Assembly (NCBI GenBank): GCA_033296885.1
Contig: MU863900.1
Coordinates: 186,001 to 250,000, forward strand
Origin: Triangularia verruculosa
Lineage: Eukaryota > Ascomycota > Sordariomycetes > Sordariales > Podosporaceae
DNA length: 64,000 nucleotides
Reading direction: 5' to 3'
The notes below the pieces were generated by a model, which saw only the letters and a program-made list of their open reading frames with translations, ran no database searches and had not been told where the DNA came from. Below, piece by piece: positions 45,961 to 56,972 of this stretch. Each line of letters opens with the position of its first letter. The stretch's first letter is position 1. A program made the translations under genes and the position numbers.

Positions 45961-47591
45961 TCAGTGATCTTCGTCGCGGCTCGGGTAAACAATATCCTTG
46001 ACCACCACAGCCCTGATGCAGTGCAACAAGACGAAGCCATAGACCGCCAACAAGACAATTGATATCGCCGTTGAGAACCACAGGACGAACTCATTCTGGA
46101 ACACGGTGCCAAGAGAGATGGTGGCCAGAATGAAGCCAATATTAGGGAACACAGATGCCCACCATCCGAGGTGAAAGTACCTCGGCGGACTCTGAATGAC
46201 GGCGAGCACGGCGACGGCGAACCACCAAAAGCTCAGCGCCCAGAGGAACCCGGCGCCGACGATGGCCATCATGAGCATGATGCTCGAGTCCAGCAGCCCG
46301 TCCATGTGGACGTCAAAGCTTCCGGGAAGAGACTGGGCCAGCCCGATGAAGGCGAGCGCGGTAAAGCTCGGTGGGCCCACGCACATGAACAAGCCCGGCC
46401 TGTGCTCTCTGTCGGGAAGGCCGGACTGCATCAGCCTCCCGACCATGTGGGCGTACATCATGACTGCCACGCTGATGCCCAGGCCCTGGCAGCTCAGACC
46501 GCTGACGATGATGGGGAGGGCCATGGCGGGGGGTTGGGTCGAGGCGATGACGGAGGCGATGGTGCCCGACAGCATGACGGGGAAGATGGGCAGGATCCAA
46601 GTCGGCATCATGGTCTGGAGGCCGAACGAGTGGCGCCGGCCAAAGACGAACGAGTACTGCGCCACGGCGAGACAGGTCGACAGGGCGACGTAGACCCCAA
46701 AAGGCGATCTGGATGGCCCAGCGGAGGCCCTGGCGCTCGCCGGCCCATGACTGGACGTGGGCGGGGATGCAGTACCTCTTGGTGGAGGTGATCAGGGTGG
46801 CGATGGAGAGGAGGAAGGTGGGGACGAAGAAGCCCTCTCTTGGGTGGGTGATGGAGGCGACGAAGCTGCCGGTATAGAGGAAGAAGCGGGCGAGGAGGAG
46901 GCTGGTGATGAGGGTGAAGAGGGGGATGTTGAGGATGTAGACTGCCAGGCCGATGACGGGGGTCAAGGCCGGGAACTGATGGGGCTGGGCATGAATTAGG
47001 AGTGAAAGGCCGTCAGTGGACATAGAGACGGTGTACCATGCCCAAGTAAAGTGTTTTAGGCGGGCCCGGATGGAGAGAGGGGGCCGGGGATGGGTGTGAC
47101 TGCGAGGATGAGCCGGCGAGGGGGTAGGAGGCGGGGGGGGGTTGGGTGTTGGGTACACCATTGTCGGCAGTGCTGATAGCTGCGGTAGCTTCGATATCCT
47201 CTGAGGATGGCTTGAGTTCCAGCGCAGTAGGGGCTCGGCTCGGACGGCGTCGCTCGGGGACGGTGTAAGATAGGCTGGTGCCTGAGATGGAACCCCGTAG
47301 AGTTGGTGCCCGGGAGTCGACTTGCAGATTACGGACTATAAATTCGTCCTTTTCTGGGTCCCCAAGCTGATTGAGGCTTGGGAGCTCATCATCGGAGCCG
47401 GTGAATGGATGGCGGCCTTCAAAGGGATTTTGCTGAGATACGTGGGAGAGTCGACGTCGCATGGGACGCGGGATTGGGGGGGCAGGGCGATGGGATACTC
47501 TGAGACCTGCAGCTTGTGGCCGGCACTCTTCGTATTCTGAGTTTTGCCGGTTGGTTTCAATATGAATGCTGCCCGGCCGCGATGCTGACAT
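45961..47591 (-). CDS. TDT-family (Mae1/Ssu1-like) transporter, reading frame broken
   Basis: Three overlapping frames carry one protein. The frame from 47591 gives a Ser/Pro/Arg-rich N-terminal tail. The frame from the ATG at 47161 gives LSIRARLKHFTWAWYTVSMS and the first helices, as far as WAIQIAFWG. The frame ending at 45961 continues with VALSTCLAVAQYSFVFGRRH and the remaining helices to the stop. Homology-like continuity breaks at the TTTTGGGG run (46695-46702) and, if the long tail is real, also at a run of nine C (47133-47141). Each break is one extra base, and no intron fits the 46.7-kb site. TDT proteins export sulfite or carry malate and other C4-dicarboxylates. The gene is either a recent pseudogene or an assembly error. 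If translation begins at 47161 (GACAATGG context), only one break is needed. Confidence 0.8.
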
Positions 47592-49617
47592 GATACCTGG
47601 TATTACACAAAAGACGTGGTCGAGCTACCTAAGCTTGGGGTTGCTGACTGAGAACTCGAGACAATAATAGTAAAAGAGTGGAAAAATCAACAAGCACACC
47701 AATGGCTGCTCCAGAGCCTGCCAGACGAATGTGAAGATAATGAACGGGTCAAGCAGCACCGGGCTCGCCATTTGCCTGCACTCAGGTTTTTGTGCATGTT
47801 GATCGTATTCGCATTCAAAACTTTCCCCGAGCATACGTCTGTTTAACCTTGGTGTGGTAAAACATATCGCGCAGTTATTGTTTGGGGCGCAGGTTCATAG
47901 GTTTGAAGAGCTCAAGCATTCGAGTCAGTCGTCACGACCATGCAGCTGAGAGAGGCTCACCTAATGGTGTAGATCTCACTTCGTCGTAGGTAAGCATCCA
48001 TAGCACGCAGACACCAGGCTCAAATCACCCGTGGAGAAGTGCTGACCCGCACCTTGCAGTAACTCTTGAAAAGAAAAAAGGAGTTTGCAAGTGGGCCTTG
48101 CCTCCATCACCAGCTCCATTAGGTACCTTACTTGGATACGCTCGGTTACCAGTTCGACACAACTGTGCTCAGACGCCCTTGACTCGGGACAGGCTTTGTC
48201 AGCACAGTACTTCGTACTGAGATCATATTTCTTTACCTTGGATTAAAACATGGCATGTACCTTAGAGACTGTGATGTAGGTTGATTTCTACCCAGATGCT
48301 GCAGGTTATCACAAGAAAAGGGTAAGGTAACTAAAGCAGTTGTCACGGTATTTCAGGATCGGTGGATCAATGCTGGGGTCTCATAAGATGCATGTAAGAT
48401 TTTAACCTCATTTTCAAAAGGCTTAAATCTGTGATGGCCGGTGGTTAGTGCACCGGGCGCATAAATCAATGTCGCTGCCTGGTAGGTGAGGTAGGTATGC
48501 CGGTCAAGAGAGCAGAGGCGCCACCATTGGTACCTTAACAAGAGCAGTACCCAAGATTTCCTGTCCCAGCGATGTTGGGGCCACGACAATGCTCCCATGT
48601 TCCCATATTCCCGCTGTGCTCCCAGCCTGTCACGTATTTCCCCGACGGCCGAAGTTGGCCGGACTGGAGAGAATCCCGCTGGACTCAACCAAGACATGCT
48701 GAAGCCTCGGTAGTGACGATACCTATGAAATTCCAAAGAATTCGGGTGCCTAATCTATTGCCTGCGGAGCGCACGTCGAGGCATGGCCAAGTAGGTAGGT
48801 AACGTCGTATGCATGGAGAGAGAGGTGTGAAGTGTCCAGAACAGGCCGGATGCTGCTTCTCCGGCATGAGCGCTAGAGATCTTATACACACCTAATCCAG
48901 TGCCACATCTGGCAGCACTGAGTCCAGCATCAAAAGTGGAAGTTCTGCTGTTTCGGCTTTGGTAGGTGGTGGACACGGAAAAGGAGGCGGATGAAGAGCT
49001 TTATCAACCCTAACCCTTCCGTGAGCCGGGAGCTCACGTGCAGCCCCACTTAACAAGGCACCCGGAGTTGGGCCTCAAGATTGGCTGCACAGGGATCCCT
49101 GCCAGAGTGGCCCAGGCAGCAGCTTTTTGCACCCCTCCATTGCATGCGATGGGCCAATGCGGGCAACGCAGCGATCCCGCCCATCACAGGCACCGAAATA
49201 AACAACTTGGTGTACATACTGCTGCTTGACTGCGAGACTGTGAGGTGATGCTGCGACGAGAGAACATGCTCGTGAAGCCCTGGATTCTCTGATTCTCTGA
49301 TTCTCTGATTCTCTGATTCTCTGATTCTCTTTCCCTTTTTCGCCTCCTTCCTCAACCGCTAGGCGTCACACTCTCTTATTTTTCTCCCCTCCGTCTCTCT
49401 TCGCTTCGCTCCGTCTACCCCTGCTTCACGATTGTGCAGCTGTATTCGAGAACCCCGCACCACCCACCCCAACGAGTCCCTATTCTCGGTTGCTAAGAGA
49501 GGCCATGTGTTGAGGGAGAAGGCCAAGTAGTTTGGATCGGAGTCGATTTGGGTGTGAAGAACACCGCCGAAGCCTTAGCAGAGAGCACAACAGAAGGGTA
49601 TCGATACGCCGGCCACT
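47592..49617. other. Long intergenic region with repeats
   Basis: About 2 kb between divergent genes. It holds short AGGTA/TACCT words (near 48120, 48320, 48490 and 48790) and the octamer microsatellite at 49283. No coding sequence is recognised. The end is the CT-rich leader of the fusion gene. Confidence 0.6.
49283..49330 (+). repeat. Six tandem copies of the octamer GATTCTCT
   Basis: Six perfect 8-bp units lie about 290 bases before the ATG of the HeLo-like fusion gene, at the start of a pyrimidine-rich tract. Perfect identity implies recent, probably variable, repeat number. Confidence 0.9.
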
Positions 49618-52600
49618 ATGGATCCTCTCAATCCCATGGGTGACGCCCAGATCAACCAGCCGGCCTTCCAGCGCCGGCTGAGCAGGCTCTACAATGACAC
49701 CAAGAGGAGATCCGAGTTTGTGCAGACTTCTGTCCAGCATCCCGAGGCCGATCCCGAGGTCAGATCGCTGCATCGAAGGCTCAGAATTCAGAAGGACCGC
49801 TTTGTTACTTGGGGCTTGGAATGGGCCGACCCTAGCCAGTCGGCCGAGGTCTTGATCGATTCGTCACTGAACAAGGCCGGCATCAGCGAACTGGTCAGCA
49901 ATATCATGTCTAACATCAAGGAAATTCTTGCCGAAGCCGAGCCTCTCTGGATGAGTTCACGTCGACTGGCTGGCGAAATCGTCGAGCCAGCACAGCCGTC
50001 GCGGAGGGGAGAGAAGATTCAAATGGTTGTCTGGGACAAGAGCAAGTTTGAAGGCTTGATCCGCGATCTCACCGATGCCATCGACACCCTTTACGAAGTA
50101 TCCCGAACCAGATCGTCCTACGCAAGTTCTGCCGCTGTGAGAGGTGGCCCTGCCAAATCTTCAGTTCCAACGGAGGACTTGCGTCCCTTTGAATCATCAC
50201 GCATTCAAGCCCCTGAGCAGATCGATCCCAAGATCCTGACAACATTACGGTCCATGCAGGCGGCGCCCATGACCGAACATGACGAGAAGGAAAAGGGACA
50301 CGAGATCGTCTTCATGGACAAGCAGGCCTACGCAAAGCTTACACGAACTACCGCTGGTGCCCGCCAAACACACTCGCCACTTCTTCTCGAATATGCCCCC
50401 TTTAGCTCACTCTACTCCATCACTGGCGTCTCACCCCCAATGCACCGCTTCGAGAAGTTGTTTTCTGGTCTTCAGCTTGAACCACAGCGGCCAGTTCAAC
50501 CAGGCTCTTGGATAGGTTTACCGCGTTTGCTGGGCTATTATGAAGACATGGAAAATTCAAGATTCGGGTTGATCTACCAGTTTCCACAAAAGTTCAATGC
50601 CGTCACGTTCGAGACCTTGACGCAAAACCCCCTGAATAACCTCTGCACGCTCGCCGATCTTCTAGCTCGTCCAGACTTTGAGCCCAGGCTCGAAGCCAAA
50701 TTCCGACTCGCTGCCAACCTCGCCAACAGCGTGTTTGACCTACATGACCGTGGCATCACCCATGGCAGCATCGCCGTTGAGAATATCTCTTTTTGTAATG
50801 CCGTCGGCACCGATCCCGAAGTAAGCGGCATCACTCAAGGAGAGGTGGACATTCGAAGGCCGCTCATATCCTCCTTTGACCTTTTCTCAGAGACAGAGCC
50901 AGAGTATCAAGAAGGACCCAGAGAATTCTCTTTGTACAAGCACCCGCTGGACCCACGGAACAGTGTTCAATCACCGCTCGCCAACAATGCCGACTCCAAG
51001 ACCTTCGACCTTTACTCTCTCGCCATGGTCCTTCTCTCCGTCGGTCTATGGACAAAACTTGAAAATCTAGTCCCTGATATGGCTTCACCAGTCATATCTG
51101 AATCTGTTCTCACTCAACTGGGTATCCGCTGCGGCACACTTTACATGAAGGCGGTGCAGACGTTGTGGAATGCGGTGGACCAAGAGCTCAGCGGGGCGCA
51201 AACGACAGACAAAATTGTTGAACGAGTCGAGTTCAAGGCCAGCCGGTATTTGGAGGCGTGTTGTATTCTCGATGGCGTCAGCAACCTGGAAGAGAGATTG
51301 GGTGATGATCTTGGGGATGTGCGGGCGGAACCTACGCGGATGAGCACAGCATCGATTGCCGGACCGTCAAAGGACTCTCGGGCAGAGAAGCCCTCTGTTT
51401 ATGCGCCATCAGGGAGAGAAGTCCAGGCGGATAGTAAGAGTGAGCTCGATGTTGTTTGCATAACTGTATTCTTGACTAATGCTAATCTGTCATTCACAGC
51501 CATAGATGCTACTGAAACATCAACCAAACCAAAAGTCCGACTCTTCAAGCTTGTGCCGCTACCACCAGAAGAAATCGAGCGATGGAACACCAATATACGG
51601 CCACAGGTTACCCACGCTCTTCGGGGCTTCTGTCGCAAAAGCCCCGAGTCGATTGAAATCTCATTGGAGTCCGTTGGGGAAAACCCTCAGAAAACGAAAC
51701 CTACGGTTCTAGTGGTCTGTCAGTCCACAAGTCTAGTCAAGGCAATTCTGAAAAAGAAGATTGGAAACATTTTGGCTGCAGCCGGACTTGGATTGAGGGT
51801 GTGTCCTGGTCGGGTCGTCAGGTCGCGCAGAGATTTCGTTGGAAGGAGCATGGCTGGACCAGAAGAAGTGATTGCCGCCAACCCAGAACACCAGCAGCAG
51901 CCCCTGAATGGGGCAAGTATCGGCGCATGGAATCAAAGCCGCCATCTCCCTCCTGTCAGCCTCGGAGGGATGCTCTCAGTCGATGATCGATTGTATGGCA
52001 TGACTGTACACCACATGTTGGATGAACCTGATCATGACACTGAGGAGGTGGGGAAAGGAGGAACATCGAGAAGCATGGCGGGGCCTCCGGGAATGACGGA
52101 TCTCCATGCTTGGTACGCCCAGCAATACGCGAATCCTAGTGACTCTGAGCAAGATATCAGTAGCAGTTCCGAGTACGACGCGTACGAACTTTCTGATGCA
52201 GACTCGGACGCATTCTCCGAGTCAGCAATCACGAGCGACTATTCGGATGAGGAAGACGATGAGGAGTATCAGGAGAGTGAGCCAGGAGACATACCCGGGA
52301 TTGAACCAGGTTGCGGAGATGGATACATCGTGACACAGCCTGCCCTGGACGACGTCGAGACCGGGTTTTATCCGTGTTTGGAAACCCAGGATGAAGATCA
52401 CCTCGACTCCTACAGGGTGGGGGAGATGTATGCGTCAAGTGGCATCCGGCGCCGCAGGGAGTATGGGATGAGTCACGAGATTGACTGGGCCCTTTTCGCA
52501 TTCGTCGACGAGCGGCTGCCTTCGGGAAACCTAATTCCCTCCCTCGACCCCTCGCCAACCAGATCACAGTCACGAACCACTTCAACTAGCATTTGTCCTA

Positions 52601-53373
52601 CAACTGTGGCGCCCACGACGAGCTTGCCAGGCCTGGCGGTTCAATGCATGGCTCGTACTTCGGGCCTACAGACCGGACTCATTCTTCCGGCCATCGTATC
52701 CGTCAAGATCTACGGCCGGGTTTCGTTCAGCGATTCATACCAAGTGTCCGGAACCTGGCCATCTCCCGATCAAGTTTCTCGCCCGCGGCAGTCATCACTT
52801 CCTATGGGTATGCCAGGAGACTCTGGAGCATGGGTCATTGACCGCGCGAATGGCCGGGTATGTGGACACATATTGGCATGGAGCGAGCGCAAGAAGGTTG
52901 CCTATATCTGTCCAATGGATGTTCTGGTTCTCGACATCGCCGAGACACTAGAAGCCAAAGAGATTCGTCTCCCGGGAGGCGAACTTGTGTTCTCACGTGA
53001 GCCGTGGGGCAGCCAAACTTCAAGTCCTCTGGCGCAGGGGAGTGCAATAGGCCAAGTTTCAGGCGGTCAAGGCTCTGATGGCGATGTGGGTGATGATGAA
53101 GGCGAGGAGCCATCTACCCCGATGGGAAGATTCGCCGCCAAGAGACACAGCAGTCGTAGCGTGGTGGCGGGCAAGAGGGCATCTTACCTTTCGACCAAGC
53201 GACAGAGTGAACAACAGGGCACAATAGGAGAAGGAACCGGGGAAGAGGATTTGGAACCTGACGAGGGGGTGGAGGTGGATTCTGGGCTGGTAAAGCAGCT
53301 CAAAGTAATGAACCTTCAAGCGGACCCAGGTGTATCTTCAGCAGACATGATGAGGAGGTGGGGATATGCCTGA
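49618..53373 (+). CDS. HeLo-like / pseudokinase / trypsin-like protease fusion
   Basis: The frame runs 1251 codons; a probable 66-nt intron (51434..51499, GTAAGA donor, CTAAT branch, CACAG acceptor) has no stop and preserves frame, so the spliced protein has 1229 residues. Residues 1-160 are helical and contain QKDRFVTWGLEWADP, a pattern of HeLo/prion-inhibition domains. Residues 220-540 follow a kinase fold: HGSIAVENISF at 382 replaces HRDxxxxN (no catalytic Asp) and SSFDLF replaces DFG, so it should be a pseudokinase. Residues 740-1120 resemble a trypsin-like domain: YGMTVHHM (His798 or 799), EIDWALFAF (Asp956) and PGDSGAW (Ser1069) give a full triad in the order H-D-S. An acidic Ser/Glu loop (about 840-890) lies between His and Asp. 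Numbering is unspliced. A role in regulated cell death is inferred from the domains and the neighbouring NLR. Confidence 0.8.
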   Translation: MDPLNPMGDAQINQPAFQRRLSRLYNDTKRRSEFVQTSVQHPEADPEVRSLHRRLRIQKDRFVTWGLEWADPSQSAEVLIDSSLNKAGISELVSNIMSNIKEILAEAEPLWMSSRRLAGEIVEPAQPSRRGEKIQMVVWDKSKFEGLIRDLTDAIDTLYEVSRTRSSYASSAAVRGGPAKSSVPTEDLRPFESSRIQAPEQIDPKILTTLRSMQAAPMTEHDEKEKGHEIVFMDKQAYAKLTRTTAGARQTHSPLLLEYAPFSSLYSITGVSPPMHRFEKLFSGLQLEPQRPVQPGSWIGLPRLLGYYEDMENSRFGLIYQFPQKFNAVTFETLTQNPLNNLCTLADLLARPDFEPRLEAKFRLAANLANSVFDLHDRGITHGSIAVENISFCNAVGTDPEVSGITQGEVDIRRPLISSFDLFSETEPEYQEGPREFSLYKHPLDPRNSVQSPLANNADSKTFDLYSLAMVLLSVGLWTKLENLVPDMASPVISESVLTQLGIRCGTLYMKAVQTLWNAVDQELSGAQTTDKIVERVEFKASRYLEACCILDGVSNLEERLGDDLGDVRAEPTRMSTASIAGPSKDSRAEKPSVYAPSGREVQADSKSELDVVCITVFLTNANLSFTAIDATETSTKPKVRLFKLVPLPPEEIERWNTNIRPQVTHALRGFCRKSPESIEISLESVGENPQKTKPTVLVVCQSTSLVKAILKKKIGNILAAAGLGLRVCPGRVVRSRRDFVGRSMAGPEEVIAANPEHQQQPLNGASIGAWNQSRHLPPVSLGGMLSVDDRLYGMTVHHMLDEPDHDTEEVGKGGTSRSMAGPPGMTDLHAWYAQQYANPSDSEQDISSSSEYDAYELSDADSDAFSESAITSDYSDEEDDEEYQESEPGDIPGIEPGCGDGYIVTQPALDDVETGFYPCLETQDEDHLDSYRVGEMYASSGIRRRREYGMSHEIDWALFAFVDERLPSGNLIPSLDPSPTRSQSRTTSTSICPTTVAPTTSLPGLAVQCMARTSGLQTGLILPAIVSVKIYGRVSFSDSYQVSGTWPSPDQVSRPRQSSLPMGMPGDSGAWVIDRANGRVCGHILAWSERKKVAYICPMDVLVLDIAETLEAKEIRLPGGELVFSREPWGSQTSSPLAQGSAIGQVSGGQGSDGDVGDDEGEEPSTPMGRFAAKRHSSRSVVAGKRASYLSTKRQSEQQGTIGEGTGEEDLEPDEGVEVDSGLVKQLKVMNLQADPGVSSADMMRRWGYA

Positions 53374-53643
53374 CTCCCAGCGGGCTCGGGCATTTGCATC
53401 CGAAATAGGATGAGGAGCTCTGGGCTGGCTAGAACATTGATATGATGAAGCAACATGAAAGAAAAGGCATGAGGTGGGATCGGGTAGGAGTTTGCATCAT
53501 GATATCCCCTATTTTTATCTAGCGAAATCAATCACTCTCAATGACGCACCTTGGATACCTTAGAATAACTACCTAATGATTAATTTATCAAATATGATGA
53601 AACAGTATGCCGGCTTCCATCTTACTCACCTGTCCCTCTTTTT

Positions 53644-56600
53644 TCATTTGATCGATACCTGGAACTCACCCTTCACCCCAACTCCTCTTGCCGTGACTTC
53701 CGCCGCATCTGGCTCGGTAGGCTCAACGGGAGGTACCGAGTTCTTATGACTGCTGAGGTGTGGACGAAGTTCATGTCGAAACTGAAATCGCAGAGAACAA
53801 AACGGACACTGGATCTTGTGTGTTTCCTCCTTGATTGTTTTGGGCTTTTTCAGCCGGGCATAGGTTGTCGCGAGCCTGTTAATTCCCGGATGCGCCGTAT
53901 TGTTGTGCTTGTCAAGTTCCTTCTGAGACGCAAAGCCCGTGACGGCGCCCGGACAGCCATCCTGATCCTTGCAGCGAAAGGGGCGGTCGTGGCGGTCATA
54001 GTGTTGCCGCCTGGACGAGTCGGTATCGAAGCCTTCGTGAAAGAAGTAGCACGATAGACGGTCGCATTTGAACCAGCGGATGCCGTAGAGTTCGCGCATC
54101 ACGGGCGTTCGGTTGATGCTCATGTCCTCGAGCGTTTGGCGGCTTTGCTCTAGGCTGGCTTGAAGCGGAGGTAAGCTGACTTTGTCTTGTCTACTGTCTG
54201 TAAATGTCCGGGAGCACCTGGCATGGTACCAGATGCTATGGAAATCTGAGAAATCTGCGTCTTCCTTCAGCACTTCGAGGCCTCCAGGTAAGGCAAATGT
54301 CGAGGACTGCGACTGATCTGACAGCAGGGGCTTTGACAGCTCGTTGTTGAATCTTGTTGCAAAGGTGACCAATGCGTCCTTGAACTCTTCTAGCTGTGCG
54401 TCTGCAGTTTCCGTAGGCGAGCTCTCGGCAAGAGAAGTTGAGCTGCTGCCAAGTTCCAACGCACCGAGAACGTGGTGAGTCCAGTGTGCAATAGCATAGT
54501 CCTGAAAGGCATAGTAGCCCTCGGAGATCCATTTCACCCTATTGGCTTCCTCAGAGCCTGGTAGAAAGCATTGAAAGCTGAGATACTGTAGGCAAAGTGA
54601 TGTCATGGCCCTTTGGGCAGACATCCGCATGATGTAGTTATTTTGGTCGACGATATAGCTAAGGTATCCATCACAGCGTATGTCAGCATATCTGTTCTCG
54701 GTATAATGGATCAACAGCTACACGTACTACACGGCCGTAGCATGAACAAATTCGATTCTGTCACCGGAATCCAGAATCGTAATGAGGGAGCCACAGATGT
54801 CCTTGATATGCACGACCGGACGCCGAGATGACTGGAACTGCTGTGCATCGCAGTCGATAGAGATAGCCGCCTGGACCTCCCTCCACCGCAGGGGACGTAT
54901 AGAACAGATCATTAGTGATAAAATCCGGTGGGCAAGGGCAGCTTCTGCTTTGTTAGGGTTCCTTTTGACCCGCTCCATCGTCCGAGCGTATCTAAAACAC
55001 GTATTAACATAATTTCACCAGGTATGCTAACTCGACGTAGCGTTCGCAAGGTAGGTAGAAATGCGTAAACGTGACTTCACTTACGCCTGTTCCAGACCCT
55101 TCGGAAATCGGGATGGGTGAAGCTCCTCACGCAGGCTCTCCAGAGATGGTTGGGCTTCCAGGTTCTCCATCACTAGTTTGGCATATAAAAACATATCTTA
55201 ATCCCTTCTATTAGCACATTGACGATCCTCAGAATAAAAGGGATACTAGAAAGTATCAGACTTGCCCTCTGTTTTGTTGAGAACGTCACGCTTGATGCAG
55301 TCTCGGTCTTCAGGGGTCAGTCCCGCGGTTCCCGGCTTGGAGAACTTCTCGTACACGCGGCCTGCTCGGTAGTCTATATACCGCTTTATGTCTTGCCTCA
55401 GATGATCGCTGTCGAGCTTCGTTGGCGTTCCAAAATGCGTCAAGAGTCGCCTCTCGATATCTCGCTCGTTCCGGCTGAGCATCAGTAATCGAACTTTGCC
55501 AGGGCATTTGCTGTCGCAGTTGTTGACGGTCTCAATGAGAAGCTGGGTGATCTTTTCCCTGTCCTTATCTGGGCACTCATCGAGCCCATCCATCACCAAA
55601 TATAGCTGTGCAGTGGAACTGGTCTGCAGGAGCATCTCCTGGAAGAGCTGCTTGCACAACTTTTCCGAATGCAGGGGTACTTCTCCCTTCTCACCGAGCA
55701 CATCGTAGTAGTAAGGGGTGAGATCTCTTTGTTGCTCGATGAGCTGATGCAACAGTGACTTGATGATGGGGACAAAAGAACCTCGCTCCGTGTTCTGGCT
55801 CTTGCAGTAGAAGAAAGATACAAGGCCGTGATTCTTATCTCGAATTTCGTCGATTATGACTGATGCGAGTACACTTTTACCTGATTGTTCTGTCAAAAAG
55901 ACGGAGAGCACCTTAACTGGCAGGATTGAAACACGTACCGGCTCCCGGAATAGCATGAATCCAGAGGAAAGGATTTCGTGGTATGGGATCTGTCAACCAT
56001 GTTTTAACAGTGGGGAGCTCGAGAACCCATAAACCAGGCTCATGCTTTGTGTCGTTGCAGTAGTCTTTCCGCACGTTCTGGTGTTCTTCGTGATCAAGAG
56101 TCCAGCTGGGCGCTTGGATCCAGTGGCATACAGCCCAATACTTCTCGGAATCCCTCATCTTTTTTGCTTCGGAAAGCTCGTGGAGGAACGCGATTCTGTC
56201 TTCCTCAGAGTGTCGGATGTGTATTTGGTTTGCGTGGCTTTCAAGACGGGACCGTTGTTCATGCAGGTCGTTGAGTAGCGCTTTGAATCTGCTTCTGAAG
56301 TCATTCCACAAAGAGCGAAACATCAATTTGAACACTGAAGGTCGTATGTTAGTGTTGCTGAACGACTTGCAACGGACAATAAAATGCTTTTGCTTACTCG
56401 ACTTGTCGAAGATACGCAGGGCATGCCTATGGAAGTCCAGGATGTTTTCCCATATGGAGCGCAAGACGGGCCTGATTGTATCATCAGAGTGAAAAATGTC
56501 CTGATATTGCTGGAAAATAGGGAGATTATTGTAAATGCTGCTGTAGGCATCCAACAAGCAATCGAACGCGTCTGTTGCACCTTTGGCTGTCTGATCGAGA

Positions 56601-56972
56601 ATAGCCCGGTCAGTATCAAGCAAAGTAGTCTGCTGACAACAGATGTGTGATCTAGGTACTCACGAGAAGTAGAAGTTTGATAGGACCCCAAACAAAGGCA
56701 AGCGTCTCATTTGTATTAGTGAAAACCTCAATAACCTTCCCAAATTGTTCCATGGCTTCTAGAAACCCCTGGATCCTGCCCATATGCATGAGCTCTTTGC
56801 GCTTGCGCTGGTCGGACTGAATGCGCAGGATTTCGATTTTGAGCACATCCAAAGTTGTCCCTTGGAACTGATGTTCTTCTTCGGGCGTCAACCTCCGCCG
56901 AAATTCCTGCAAGACTTGGTCGAAGGCATTGTCATGCCCAATCGGCTGTGTCCGGGCTGGAGTTGACACCAT
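53644..56972 (-). CDS. NACHT NLR-like protein with C-terminal C2H2 zinc fingers
   Basis: Seven exons: 56972..56664, 56590..56398, 56334..55939, 55880..55266, 55196..55085, 54991..54728 and 54658..53644, giving 967 residues with every phase consistent. The N-terminus (FLEAMEQFGKVIEVF, AFVWGPIKLLL) matches the DUF7708-type domain that precedes fungal NACHTs. Splicing of intron 3 creates the Walker A IPGAGKSVLAS at about 295-305; Walker B is YLVMDGLDE. A helical region follows (FVHATA). Instead of ANK or WD40 repeats the C-terminus has three C2H2 fingers: C828/C833/H849/H853, C859/C865/H881/H886 and C914/C917/H930/H934. Intron 4 (55197..55265) appears to use a GC donor. Intron 2 (63 nt) is stop-free and in frame. 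Family members are heterokaryon-incompatibility or immune-type sensors. Exon edges in the middle are the least certain. Confidence 0.82.

Noticed and set aside
46600..46800. An intron explaining the TDT frame change
   Set aside because: No donor/acceptor pair keeps the flanking conserved residues; dropping a single base does.
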